Part shown: one piece after another, positions 15,932-24,208 of the stretch | Layout of the letters: each line of letters begins with the position of its first letter | How positions within the stretch are numbered: position 1 is the first letter of the stretch | DNA from: Lachnospiraceae bacterium | GTDB lineage: Bacteria > Bacillota > Clostridia > Lachnospirales > Lachnospiraceae | Length of the DNA: 51,321 nt | Reading direction: 5' to 3' | Assembly (NCBI GenBank): GCA_022800815.1 | Contig: JAAWRC010000024.1 | Coordinates: forward strand, 1-51,321 | Notes under the pieces: model-generated | The model's database searches: none | Told to the model about the DNA's origin: nothing | Seen by the model: the letters and a program-made list of their open reading frames with translations, nothing else | Program-made: the position numbers and the translations under genes

Positions 15932-17959
15932 ATGAAGAAGAACGGTAGGCGGTGTCATAGGAGGATTCTGGCGTGGATTGGTGCGCTGGCGCTCTTTTGG
16001 GGCCTGGCGGCGGGGACTTTCCTGGCGCCGGAGGGGAGCAAACGTGTCCTGGCGGCAGGAGGGACGCCGGTTTCCGCCCACGGGCAGCTGTCGGTGAGCG
16101 GGACCAGCCTGGTGGACCAGTACGGGCAGCCCTTTCAGATCCGGGGCGTCAGCACCCACGGGCTCCAGTGGTTTTCTCAGTATAACAATAAGGAAGCGTA
16201 TGCGACGCTCAGGGATGACTGGGGGGCCAACTGCGTCCGCCTTGCCATGTATACGGGCGAGAATGGTTACTGCAACGGCAACGAGGCGTTCATGAAGGAC
16301 CAGGTGACGAGGGGCGTCCAGTATGCCACGGAGCTTGGCATGTACGCAATCATTGACTGGCACATTTTGAGCGACGGCAATCCGCAGACCTACAAGGTCC
16401 AGGCCATCAGCTTTTTCTCGGAGATGGCAGGCCGGTACAGGGATTACAACAACGTGATCTATGAGATCTGCAACGAGCCCAACAATTGTGGCTGGCAGGA
16501 TATTAAGAGCTATGCGGTGGAGGTGATCGGGGCCATCCGGGCGCAGGACCCGGATGCGGTCATTATCGTGGGGACGCCCACCTGGTCCCAGCTTGGAAGC
16601 CAGGGGCACCTCTATGAGCCGGCGGATGATCCGATCACCGGATACGGGAACCTCATGTACGCCTTCCATTTTTATGCGTCGGAGCCTGCCCATAATCAAT
16701 GGCTGACGGAGAAGATCGGCACGGCCATCGGACGGGGGCTGCCGGTGTTCGTGTCGGAGTTCGGGCTTTCCGAGGCGAGCGGCGACGGCAACGTGGATCT
16801 TGGGAAGGCCACCGAGTGGCTGAACCGCTGTGACCAGTATCAGGTGAGCTACTGCGCCTGGAGTTTGAGCAACGATTGGCGGAGCTCTTCCTTAATTAAG
16901 GGAGGCTGTGGGAAGACCAGCGGCTGGAGCACGGATGAGCTGACCACGGCGGGGAACTTTATCCGTGACTGGTACCGGAACAGGGCCGGGCAGTCCGGGG
17001 TTCAGGATGACAGCGTTAATAATCCGGAGGTTAAGAACCTGGCGGAGGGGATCACGGTTTCCTACCAGACCCACGTGCAGAGCTATGGCTGGCAGGAGCC
17101 GGTGGAAAACGGGCGGATGGCCGGAACGTCGGGACAGTCGAAACGGCTGGAGGCCATCAAGATCCAAGTGGCCGGGAACGGAAACCTGGGGATCCGCTAT
17201 CGGACCCACGTGCAGAGCTATGGCTGGCAGGGGTGGGCTTCGGATGGAAATCTAAGCGGCACAGAGCAGCAGTCGAAGCGCCTGGAAGCCATCTGCATTG
17301 AGCTGACCGGGGCGGACAGGGACCGCTATGACGTGTATTACCGGGTCCACGCCCAGAGCTACGGGTGGCTGGACTGGGCGAAGAACGGGGCGGAGGCCGG
17401 CACGGAGGGACTTTCCAAACGGCTGGAGGGCATCAACATCGTCATTGTCCCGAAGGGGGCGGACCCGGGAGTGCCTACGGGAAATCCCTTCGTGAGCCTC
17501 TATCCCGGAGCGGTCAATTACCGGACCCATGTGCAGAGCTACGGCTGGCAGGGGTGGTCCTGCGACGGGGGGATGAGCGGAACGGAGGGCCAATCCAAGC
17601 GTCTGGAGGGCATCGAGCTGCTCCTGCGCTGGAATATACCCGGCGGGATCAGATACCAGACGCATGTCCAGACTTACGGCTGGCAGGGCTGGGTGTCTGA
17701 CGGGGCCATGAGCGGTACGGAAGGCCAGTCCAAACGGCTGGAAGGCATCCGCATCTGCCTGACCGGCGAGGCGGAGCAGATGTATGACGTCTATTACCAG
17801 GTCCATGCCCAGAGCTACGGGTGGCTGGACTGGGCCAAAAACGGCGAGATGGCGGGAACCTCCGGACTGGCGAAGCGCCTGGAAGGCATTCGAGTGCGGC
17901 TGGTGCCAAAAGGAGACCCGGCGCCGGGCAGCACGGCACGGCCGTCGATCGAGGGATAA
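15932..17959 (+). CDS. secreted GH5 glycanase (endoglucanase-like) with six ChW repeats
   Basis: 675 residues. A signal peptide (IGALALFWGLAAGTFLAP, cleavage near VLAAGG) is followed by a GH5 catalytic domain (~50-355): RGVSTHGLQW, acid/base E182 in ICNEPN, HFYA, nucleophile E276 in VFVSEFG. From ~372 to the end there are six ChW (clostridial hydrophobic W) repeats, each with xHxQSYGW and SKRLEGI. Repeats 3 and 6 share VHAQSYGWLDWAKNG, so the block is a doubled set of three. ChW regions are thought to bind surfaces or ligands outside the cell. Likely substrate is a beta-1,4-glucan. ATG 15932 follows AGGAGGGG; a TATAAT lies at 15883-15888 with no clear -35. Confidence 0.9.
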   Translation: MKKNGRRCHRRILAWIGALALFWGLAAGTFLAPEGSKRVLAAGGTPVSAHGQLSVSGTSLVDQYGQPFQIRGVSTHGLQWFSQYNNKEAYATLRDDWGANCVRLAMYTGENGYCNGNEAFMKDQVTRGVQYATELGMYAIIDWHILSDGNPQTYKVQAISFFSEMAGRYRDYNNVIYEICNEPNNCGWQDIKSYAVEVIGAIRAQDPDAVIIVGTPTWSQLGSQGHLYEPADDPITGYGNLMYAFHFYASEPAHNQWLTEKIGTAIGRGLPVFVSEFGLSEASGDGNVDLGKATEWLNRCDQYQVSYCAWSLSNDWRSSSLIKGGCGKTSGWSTDELTTAGNFIRDWYRNRAGQSGVQDDSVNNPEVKNLAEGITVSYQTHVQSYGWQEPVENGRMAGTSGQSKRLEAIKIQVAGNGNLGIRYRTHVQSYGWQGWASDGNLSGTEQQSKRLEAICIELTGADRDRYDVYYRVHAQSYGWLDWAKNGAEAGTEGLSKRLEGINIVIVPKGADPGVPTGNPFVSLYPGAVNYRTHVQSYGWQGWSCDGGMSGTEGQSKRLEGIELLLRWNIPGGIRYQTHVQTYGWQGWVSDGAMSGTEGQSKRLEGIRICLTGEAEQMYDVYYQVHAQSYGWLDWAKNGEMAGTSGLAKRLEGIRVRLVPKGDPAPGSTARPSIEG

Positions 17960-17970
17960 GAATAGACAAA

Positions 17971-18003
17971 GGATCCTCTGATTTATCATCGGGGGATTCT
18001 TTT
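17971..18003 (+). terminator. terminator after the GH5 gene
   Basis: GGATCCTC (17971-17978) pairs with GGGGATTC (17992-17999), with two G-U pairs, followed by TTTT and a pyrimidine-rich tail. It sits 11 bp after the GH5 stop. Confidence 0.65.
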
Positions 18004-18048
18004 CTGCTTTTCGGGGTTTTGAAAGGACACAAATTTTTCACAATTAAA

Positions 18049-18075
18049 TTAGCACTCAACGCTTGACAGTGCTAA
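18049..18075 (+). promoter_or_regulatory. CIRCE operator (HrcA site)
   Basis: TTAGCACTC (18049-18057), 9-bp spacer, CAGTGCTAA (18067-18075). This differs at one base from the canonical CIRCE inverted repeat. It overlaps the -35 box of the hsp20 promoter, the usual position for HrcA repression. Confidence 0.92.
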
Positions 18076-18091
18076 CAATAAGTGTTATATT
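18063..18091 (+). promoter_or_regulatory. hsp20 promoter
   Basis: TTGACA (18063-18068) lies inside the CIRCE element; TATATT (18086-18091) follows after 17 bp. It is a vegetative-type promoter, so heat induction would come from loss of HrcA rather than from a special sigma factor. Confidence 0.85.
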
Positions 18092-18187
18092 ACACATAGA
18101 ACAAAGAGAACAGAAAAAGAAATCCGTTCCCGGAGTTTAAAAAAACAAGAAACGCTCATAATAAAAGCAAAATGAATGGAGGAATGC

Positions 18188-18640
18188 ATGATGTTGTTGC
18201 CTAGTATTTTTGGAGAGAACCTGTTTGACGAGATGATGGATTTTTCCTGGGATAAAGATTTCTGGGGAAGAAGAAGCCCGATATACCAGAAGAGCGAGAA
18301 GAACCTGATGAAGACGGACGTGAAGGAGACGGAGGGAACCTACGAGGTGGCCATCGACCTGCCCGGCTTCAAGAAGGAGGACGTGAACGCCTCCCTGGAG
18401 AACGGCTATCTGACCATCAGCGCATCGAAGAACGAGAGCAAGGACGAGAAGGACGAGAACGGAACCTACATCCGCAGAGAGCGTTACTGCGGCAGCTGCT
18501 CCAGAAGGTTTTTCGTGGGAGACGCCGTGAAGGAGGAGGATATCCGGGCGAAATTCGAGGACGGGATCCTGAAGCTCTCCGTGGCGAAGAAAGATCCGCA
18601 GATCGAGACGAAAAAGGGATATATCGCCATAGAAGGATGA
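18188..18640 (+). CDS. hsp20: Hsp20 / alpha-crystallin small heat-shock protein
   Basis: 150-residue ATP-independent chaperone that holds unfolding proteins. The N-terminus (LLPSIFGENLFDEMMDF) is typical of clostridial Hsp20. The alpha-crystallin domain runs from ~38 to 140 with KETEGTYEVAIDLPGFKKEDV, YLTISA and the closing FEDGILKLSVAKK. ATG 18188 is preferred to 18176 because GGAGGA lies at 18178-18183. It is monocistronic: own CIRCE-controlled promoter upstream and a strong terminator at 18663-18707. Confidence 0.94.
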   Translation: MMLLPSIFGENLFDEMMDFSWDKDFWGRRSPIYQKSEKNLMKTDVKETEGTYEVAIDLPGFKKEDVNASLENGYLTISASKNESKDEKDENGTYIRRERYCGSCSRRFFVGDAVKEEDIRAKFEDGILKLSVAKKDPQIETKKGYIAIEG

Positions 18641-18662
18641 GGTCCTTGACTTTTCGGCATCC

Positions 18663-18707
18663 AAAATCCCCCGTGCGACGGCGCAGGCCTTGGCACGGGG
18701 GATTTTT
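18663..18707 (+). terminator. terminator after hsp20
   Basis: AAAATCCCCCGTGC (18663-18676) pairs with GCACGGGGGATTTT (18693-18706), ending in a T-run. Strong intrinsic terminator. Confidence 0.92.
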
Positions 18708-18746
18708 CAACTGCGTAGCTGGAACGTTTTCTGTTCAGGGAAAGAG

Positions 18747-18775
18747 TTGACGAATAAAAGCGGACTTATTATAAT
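18747..18775 (+). promoter_or_regulatory. promoter of the radical SAM gene
   Basis: TTGACG (18747-18752), 17-bp spacer, TATAAT (18770-18775). It lies 56 bp before the ATG at 18831. Confidence 0.75.
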
Positions 18776-18830
18776 AGGAAAGGGAACAAAAAAGAGCAAA
18801 AAAGACCTGAAAAAGAGGCGGAGGATAGGG

Positions 18831-20561
18831 ATGAAATGCCTGCTGGTTGCGATCAATGCAAAATATATTCATTCCAACCTGGCGGTCTACAGCCTGAAGG
18901 CCTGTGCCGAAGCGGCGGCGAGGGACCGTCGTGGGGCGCCGGGGATCCGGGTGGAGCTTGCGGAGTACACCATCAATCACCGGGCGGCGGAGATCCTGGA
19001 TGACATTTATGAGAAAGAGGCGGACATCCTCTGCTTTTCCTGTTATATCTGGAATATCGACCATGTGAAAGCGCTGGTGCGGAACTTAAAGCGGCTGCGG
19101 CCGCAGGTTCCCGTCTGGCTGGGAGGCCCGGAGGTGTCCTTTGACGTGAGGGAGCGGCTTACGGAAATCCCGGAGGCCGACGGCATTCTTTACGGCGAGG
19201 GGGAGAGGAGTTTTCCCGAGCTGCTTCGTCTTTACGGGGAGGGAGGATTTCCGGCGGGGACGGATGGGAGGGAGCCGCTTCCGGGAGGCTGCGCCTGGCG
19301 GAGAGGGGACGGAGAGATTGTGGTCGCACCGCCTGCGGAGCCGGTCGGCATGGACGAGATCCCCTTCGTCTATGGGGCGATGTGGGAGGAGGCGGATTTC
19401 AAGGATCGGATCCTCTACTATGAGACCGGAAGGGGATGCCCTTTTTCCTGCGGCTATTGTCTCTCCTCCGTGGACAAGCGGCTGCGGTTCCGCTCCCTTT
19501 CCAGGGTTTATGAGGAACTGGGCTTTTTCCTGGAGAAAAAGGTTTCCCAGGTGAAGTTCGTGGACCGCACCTTTAACTGCAAAAAGGACCGGGCCCTGGC
19601 GGTGTGGACGTTTTTGCGGGATCATGACAACGGAGTGACCAATTTTCATTTCGAGATCGGGGCGGAGCTTCTGGACGAGGAATGTTTTGCGCTTCTGGAG
19701 ACCGTGCGTCCGGGGCTTCTGCGGCTGGAGATCGGCGTGCAGTCGGCCAATCCGGAGACCCTTCGGGCCGTACGTCGGGTGACGGATTTGGAGAAGCTTC
19801 GTCTGGCGGCGGTGCGCACGGGGCGGAAGCGGAACGTTCTCAGGCACCTGGACCTGATTGCGGGGCTTCCCTTTGAGGATTATGAGAGCTTTGGCCGTTC
19901 CTTCGACGAGGTTTATTCCATGGAACCGGACGAGCTGCAGCTCGGATTTTTGAAGGTGCTAAAGGGAACGCCCCTATATGAGGAGGCGGGGACTTACCCG
20001 ATTTTATATCAGGCGGAGGCACCCTACGAGGTGTTGGAGACGCCGTGGCTCTCCCACGACGACCTGATCCGCCTGAAAAGGGTGGAGGAAATGGTGGAGA
20101 TTTATTACAACAGCCGCCAGTTCCTTTATTCCATGAAGTTTTTGCTCCCCTTTTTCGGCCGCCCCTTTCTGCTGTACGAGGGGCTCGGGCGGACCTGGAA
20201 GGACCGGGGCATGGGAAGACGGAGGCATGTGCGGTCGGCCCTCTACCAGTTTTTGCTGGACTATGCGGAGCAGGAAATTCCGGGGGCGGCGAAAGAGCTG
20301 AGAAAGCCTCTGACCTTTGATTATTACCTGCGGGAGAATGCGAAAAGTCGGCCGGGCTTCGCTCCTTCGCAGGAACCTTACCGGGAGGAAATCCGGAGGA
20401 GGCTTCTGGCCCGCTTTCCGGAAACTCCTTTCAGGCAGTTGTTGAGAGAAACCCACGTGGAGGTGTTCCGGTCCTCCCTGACGGGGGAGGAGGAATACTG
20501 GATGTTTGACTATGGAAACCGGGATCCGCTGACCGGGAACGCACGCCCCCTGCGGCTTTAA
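18831..20561 (+). CDS. B12-binding radical SAM protein (DUF4080-like)
   Basis: 576 residues. The N-terminal ~140 residues look like a cobalamin-binding domain (LLVAINAKYIHSNLAVYSLK ... VWLGGPEVSFD). The radical SAM core has C203xxxC207xxC210 in GRGCPFSCGYC, followed by KFVDRTFNC and LRLEIGVQS. A C-terminal ~200-residue region with EVYSMEPDELQLGFLKVLKGT and YYNSRQFLYSM matches the DUF4080 type. The reaction is not known for this group; B12-dependent methylation or a related radical chemistry is possible. ATG 18831 is chosen because GGCGGAGG precedes it and the fold begins there. Confidence 0.82.
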   Translation: MKCLLVAINAKYIHSNLAVYSLKACAEAAARDRRGAPGIRVELAEYTINHRAAEILDDIYEKEADILCFSCYIWNIDHVKALVRNLKRLRPQVPVWLGGPEVSFDVRERLTEIPEADGILYGEGERSFPELLRLYGEGGFPAGTDGREPLPGGCAWRRGDGEIVVAPPAEPVGMDEIPFVYGAMWEEADFKDRILYYETGRGCPFSCGYCLSSVDKRLRFRSLSRVYEELGFFLEKKVSQVKFVDRTFNCKKDRALAVWTFLRDHDNGVTNFHFEIGAELLDEECFALLETVRPGLLRLEIGVQSANPETLRAVRRVTDLEKLRLAAVRTGRKRNVLRHLDLIAGLPFEDYESFGRSFDEVYSMEPDELQLGFLKVLKGTPLYEEAGTYPILYQAEAPYEVLETPWLSHDDLIRLKRVEEMVEIYYNSRQFLYSMKFLLPFFGRPFLLYEGLGRTWKDRGMGRRRHVRSALYQFLLDYAEQEIPGAAKELRKPLTFDYYLRENAKSRPGFAPSQEPYREEIRRRLLARFPETPFRQLLRETHVEVFRSSLTGEEEYWMFDYGNRDPLTGNARPLRL

Positions 20562-20679
20562 GCGGCAGGGGATGGAAGGCGGAGAACGGAGCCGTGCATC
20601 CAGACCGGGAAAATGGACGGAAGTTTGTCATAGAGGAAAGAAAAACAGAGTATCCTGTACGGATGAGGAGGGAATGCAG

Positions 20680-20787
20680 ATGCTGAATGTGAAGAACCAG
20701 AAGACGAAGAGGGTGATCGTCGGCGTGGTGGCGGTGGTCCTGGCGCTTGCTATGGTGGTGCCGATGGTCCTTGGTGCGGTGTTGTAG
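20680..20787 (+). CDS. small single-helix membrane protein
   Basis: 35 residues: a basic N-terminus (MLNVKNQKTKR) and one hydrophobic helix (VIVGVVAVVLALAMVVPMVL). ATG 20680 is better spaced from GAGGAGGG (20665-20672) than ATG 20674. It ends 14 bp before the first VanW gene and is probably co-transcribed with it. Small proteins of this shape are common in Firmicutes envelopes; I cannot name this one. Confidence 0.6.
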   Translation: MLNVKNQKTKRVIVGVVAVVLALAMVVPMVLGAVL

Positions 20788-20801
20788 GGAGGGTGTGCGT
20801 G

Positions 20802-22319
20802 ATGAAAAGAAGAGTTGCATGCCGCCTGATTGCGATTGCTTTTTTTGCGCCTTTTTTGGTGCCGGCCGGGACGGCCAATGCGGCGGAGGAGACGGAGGAC
20901 GTCATTGCGGACGGGGTTTACATTGACACGGTGGACGTGGGAGGAATGACGGCCGAGGAGGCCTTGGAGGCGGTCTCGGCCCACGTGGACGAGATGGGAA
21001 AGAAGACGCTGACCCTGACCCTGGAGGGGGCGGACGGGATAGAGCCGATCCAGACGAGGATGTCGGAGCTGGGGCTTTCTACGGAGGAGCTTTCCGGGAT
21101 CGTCTCCCGGGCGATGGAGCTGGGGAAGGAGGGAAACCTGATCACCCGCTACAAGGCGGAGAAGGATCTCCAGGCCAGCCATCAGGTGTTTGAGCTCGGG
21201 GCGGCCGTCGACGAGGGGGAGGTGGAGCGCTTCGTGAGGGAGAAAGCCTCCGGGATGGCGGCGGAACCGGTCGATGCGGAACTGGTCCGGGAAGGCGGGC
21301 GCTTCTCGGTCAGTCAGAGCAAAACCGGGGTCCGGGTGGACGTGGCGGCCACCGCATCCCTGGTTCTGGAGGGATTTAAGGGCTGGGACGGGGAGGACCT
21401 TTCCCTGGAGGCGGCGGCGGAGCTCGTCCAGCCGGAACGGTCCACGGAATTTCTTTCCCAGGTCCGGGACCCCCTGGGGAGCTTTACCGCCTCCACCAGC
21501 GACCGGAGAGGGGGAAAGCTGCAGAACCTGAACCGGGGGGTGGAGCTGACAAACGGAACTCTGATCATGCCGGGGGAGACCTGGTCCATGCACGATGCCC
21601 TGGCGCCTTTTTCGGCCGCCAACGGCTATACGAAGCAGGTGGCCTATCAGAGCGGAACTTACGCCCAGGAGTACGGCGGCGGGATCTGCCAGCTGGCCAC
21701 GATCCTCTATAATGCGGCCCTCCTTGCGGAGATCGACATTCCGGAGCGGTACAACCATTCCCTGGTCGTCTATTACACGGATTTCGGACTGGACGCCACC
21801 ATCAACGACGACGGCAGCAAGGATTTGAAGCTTACGAACAATTTTGATTTTCCGGTTTATATCGAAGGCAGCCATGACGGGGGCGGAGAGGTCACTTACA
21901 CCGTGTGGGGAAAGGAGACCAGGCCGGAGAATCGGACGGTCCGCTTTTACGGCAAGACCCTGAGCAAGGTGCCCGCCGGCGAGCAGGTGATTGCGGACCC
22001 CACGAAGCCGGTGGGATACGAGGACGTGGTTCAGAGCGGTTCTTATCCGGCGGTGAGGGCGGAGGCCTATAAAGAAGTCCTGGTGAACGGAGAGGTGGTT
22101 GAGCGGACCCTGTTACATACGGACAAATACAGCGCCTCCCCCAGGAAGATCATAAGGGGAACGGCGGTGCCCGCCCCCGTGCCGGAACCTCCTGCGGAGA
22201 CCGCACCGGTGCCGCCGGAAACCACTCCGGCACCTGCGGAACCTGCACCGGCTCCTCCGGAGAGTCAGGCGCCCGCTCCGGAACCTGCGCCGGAGTCCTC
22301 TGCGCCTGCGGCAGGGTGA
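20802..22319 (+). CDS. VanW-family exported protein, copy 1
   Basis: 505 residues. A signal peptide (RLIAIAFFAPFLVPAGTANA) is followed by a putative peptidoglycan-binding-4 domain (~40-210, starting DGVYIDTVDVGGMTAEEAL). The VanW domain (~245-375) has WSMHDALAPFSAANGYT, EYGGGICQLATILYNAAL, LDATINDDGSKDL and TVWGKET. The tail is Pro/Ala/Glu-rich, as if spanning the wall. VanW proteins occur in some vancomycin-resistance loci but are widespread cell-envelope proteins without a settled function; this is not evidence of resistance. ATG 20802 follows GGGAGGG. Confidence 0.88.
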   Translation: MKRRVACRLIAIAFFAPFLVPAGTANAAEETEDVIADGVYIDTVDVGGMTAEEALEAVSAHVDEMGKKTLTLTLEGADGIEPIQTRMSELGLSTEELSGIVSRAMELGKEGNLITRYKAEKDLQASHQVFELGAAVDEGEVERFVREKASGMAAEPVDAELVREGGRFSVSQSKTGVRVDVAATASLVLEGFKGWDGEDLSLEAAAELVQPERSTEFLSQVRDPLGSFTASTSDRRGGKLQNLNRGVELTNGTLIMPGETWSMHDALAPFSAANGYTKQVAYQSGTYAQEYGGGICQLATILYNAALLAEIDIPERYNHSLVVYYTDFGLDATINDDGSKDLKLTNNFDFPVYIEGSHDGGGEVTYTVWGKETRPENRTVRFYGKTLSKVPAGEQVIADPTKPVGYEDVVQSGSYPAVRAEAYKEVLVNGEVVERTLLHTDKYSASPRKIIRGTAVPAPVPEPPAETAPVPPETTPAPAEPAPAPPESQAPAPEPAPESSAPAAG

Positions 22320-22352
22320 GGAAAAGGTTAAAAATGCATAAAAGATATTGCG

Positions 22353-22406
22353 ATACTTTTAAGATTCTGTGACGGTGCTTGAAAAATTAAAAACTTGTGT
22401 TACAAT
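22353..22406 (+). promoter_or_regulatory. promoter block of VanW copy 2
   Basis: TTGAAA (22379-22384), 16-bp spacer, TACAAT (22401-22406). A 16-nt box, ATACTTTTAAGATTCT (22353-22368), begins 26 bp before the -35. The same box, spacing and promoter occur before VanW copy 3 (38746-38799). Confidence 0.7.
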
Positions 22407-22458
22407 GGATAAGATACGACAGAAGATTACCTGTTTGAAAAGGAAGGGAATCAGTTTT

Positions 22459-24108
22459 ATGAGAAAGAAATGCACATGGCTGCTTATGCTTATCCTTCTC
22501 ACCGCTTTTCTGGTACCGGGAGCGGCGTATGCGACGGGAGAGGACAGTGAGACGGAGGAGACTCTCAGCAGCCCGGAGGAATCGGGACCGGCCGGGACGG
22601 AGGCTGCCGGGAGAGGGACGGAGGACCCGGAGAAGTCCCTGAGGGAGGCTATGGAGAAAAGCCCCTATGAGGCGGACACGGTCATTGCCGACGGCGTATA
22701 CATTGATACGGTGGACGTGAGCGGCATGACGGCCGAGCAGGCGCTGCAGGCGGTATTGTCCCATGTGGACGAGATCGGAAAGAAGACGCTGACGGTGACT
22801 CTGGAGGGGGCCGAGGACGTGGAGCCGATCCAGACGACGGCGGCGGAGCTTGGACTACATACGGACGGGCTCTCCGGCATCGTCATGGAGGCGCTGGCCT
22901 TGGGCAAGGGCGGAAACCTGATCGTCCGCTACAAGGCGGAGAAGGATCTGCAGGTCAGCAACCAGGTATATGAATTTGGGTTGGCGGTTGACGAGAAGCG
23001 GATCGAGGAGTTTGTGACGGAGAAGACCTCCGGCCTGACCATGGAACCGATTGAGGCGGAGCTCACAAAGACCTCGGACGGTTTTTCCGTCACCCAGAGC
23101 AGGAACGGCATCACGGTGGACGTGCCTGCGACGGTTTCGGCGGTCCAGGCGGCCTACAGGGACTGGAAGCGGGAGGATCTCTCCGTGGCGGCGGTGGCGG
23201 AGATCATCGAGCCGAGAAAGTCGACGGAGATGCTCTCCCAGGTTCAGGACAGGCTGGGGAGTTTTTCGGCGTCCACCAAGGATAGGAGCAGCGGGAAGCT
23301 GCAGAATCTGAAGCGGGGCGTGGAGCTGACGGATGGCATCCTGATCATGCCCGGACAGAGCTGGTCCATGCACGACGCCCTGGCCCCCTTCTCGGCGGAA
23401 AACGGGTACACCCAGCAGGTTGCGTATCAGGCCGGCGGCTACGTGCAGGAGTACGGCGGCGGCATCTGCCAGCTGGCCACGACCCTCTACAATGCGGCCC
23501 TGCGGGCGGAGGTGAACATATCGAAGAGATCCAACCACTCCATGACCGTGAATTATACGGACTGGGGGCTGGACGCCACCATCAACGACGGGGGAAGCAA
23601 GGACCTGGAGCTGACCAATGACTTTGATTTCCCTATCTATATCGAGGCTTATCACAATGGCAGCGGAAAGGTGACCTACACCATCTGGGGGAAGGAGACC
23701 AGACCCTCCAACCGGACGCTCAAGTTCTACGGCGTGACCCTCAGCGAGGAATATCTTGAGGATGAAATCACGGTGGATCCCAACATGGCACCGGGGACGG
23801 AGGACGTAAAGCAGGCGACTTCCTACCCCAAGGCGACGGCGGAGGCCTACAAGGAGATCTACGTGGACGGTGTTCTGGAGAAGAAGATTAAGCTCCATAC
23901 GGATAAATATCAGGCTTCTCCCAGAAAGGTGGTGAAGGGACCGGATCTGCCCATCGATCCCGTCACGGGTCTGCCCATCGACCCCAATGCGCCGACGCAG
24001 GCGGAAACTCCCGCCCCGGAGACCCCGCCGGCCCAGGAGAACCCGACCCCGGAAACTCCCGCTCCCGCCCCGGAGACCCCGGCGCCGGAAGCGCCGTCCG
24101 AGGGTTGA
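22459..24108 (+). CDS. VanW-family exported protein, copy 2
   Basis: 549-residue paralog of copy 1. A signal peptide (TWLLMLILLTAFLVPGAAYA) leads to an acidic linker, a putative peptidoglycan-binding domain (VIADGVYIDTVDVSGMT) and a VanW domain with EYGGGICQLATTLYNAAL and SNHSMTVNYTDWGLDATI. The Pro-rich tail (PETPAPAPETPAPEAP) suggests a wall-spanning segment. I chose ATG 22459 because GGAAGGG precedes it and the signal peptide starts there; the frame is open further upstream only through the promoter. It is closer to copy 3 than to copy 1. Confidence 0.88.
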   Translation: MRKKCTWLLMLILLTAFLVPGAAYATGEDSETEETLSSPEESGPAGTEAAGRGTEDPEKSLREAMEKSPYEADTVIADGVYIDTVDVSGMTAEQALQAVLSHVDEIGKKTLTVTLEGAEDVEPIQTTAAELGLHTDGLSGIVMEALALGKGGNLIVRYKAEKDLQVSNQVYEFGLAVDEKRIEEFVTEKTSGLTMEPIEAELTKTSDGFSVTQSRNGITVDVPATVSAVQAAYRDWKREDLSVAAVAEIIEPRKSTEMLSQVQDRLGSFSASTKDRSSGKLQNLKRGVELTDGILIMPGQSWSMHDALAPFSAENGYTQQVAYQAGGYVQEYGGGICQLATTLYNAALRAEVNISKRSNHSMTVNYTDWGLDATINDGGSKDLELTNDFDFPIYIEAYHNGSGKVTYTIWGKETRPSNRTLKFYGVTLSEEYLEDEITVDPNMAPGTEDVKQATSYPKATAEAYKEIYVDGVLEKKIKLHTDKYQASPRKVVKGPDLPIDPVTGLPIDPNAPTQAETPAPETPPAQENPTPETPAPAPETPAPEAPSEG

Positions 24109-24153
24109 GGATCCGGTCTTTTCGGAAGGCTGGGAAGAGAATGGTTAAGATAT

Positions 24154-24185
24154 AGCCGGGAAATCCTTTGTGTGGTTTCCCGGCT
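24154..24185. terminator. terminator between convergent VanW 2 and MATE genes
   Basis: AGCCGGGAAA (24154-24163) pairs perfectly with TTTCCCGGCT (24176-24185), followed on the plus strand by TTCCTT and a later T7 run. It may serve both converging transcripts. Confidence 0.75.
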
Positions 24186-24208
24186 TTCCTTATGTTTTTT
24201 TGAATGCC

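Noticed and set aside
17047-17925. ChW repeats as SLH or choline-binding repeats
   Set aside because: The xHxQSYGW...SKRLEGI pattern is specific to ChW; SLH and choline-binding motifs are absent.
20802-22319. VanW proteins taken as a vancomycin-resistance locus
   Set aside because: No vanH, ligase or vanX, and no regulatory pair near any of the three copies. VanW alone is a common envelope protein.
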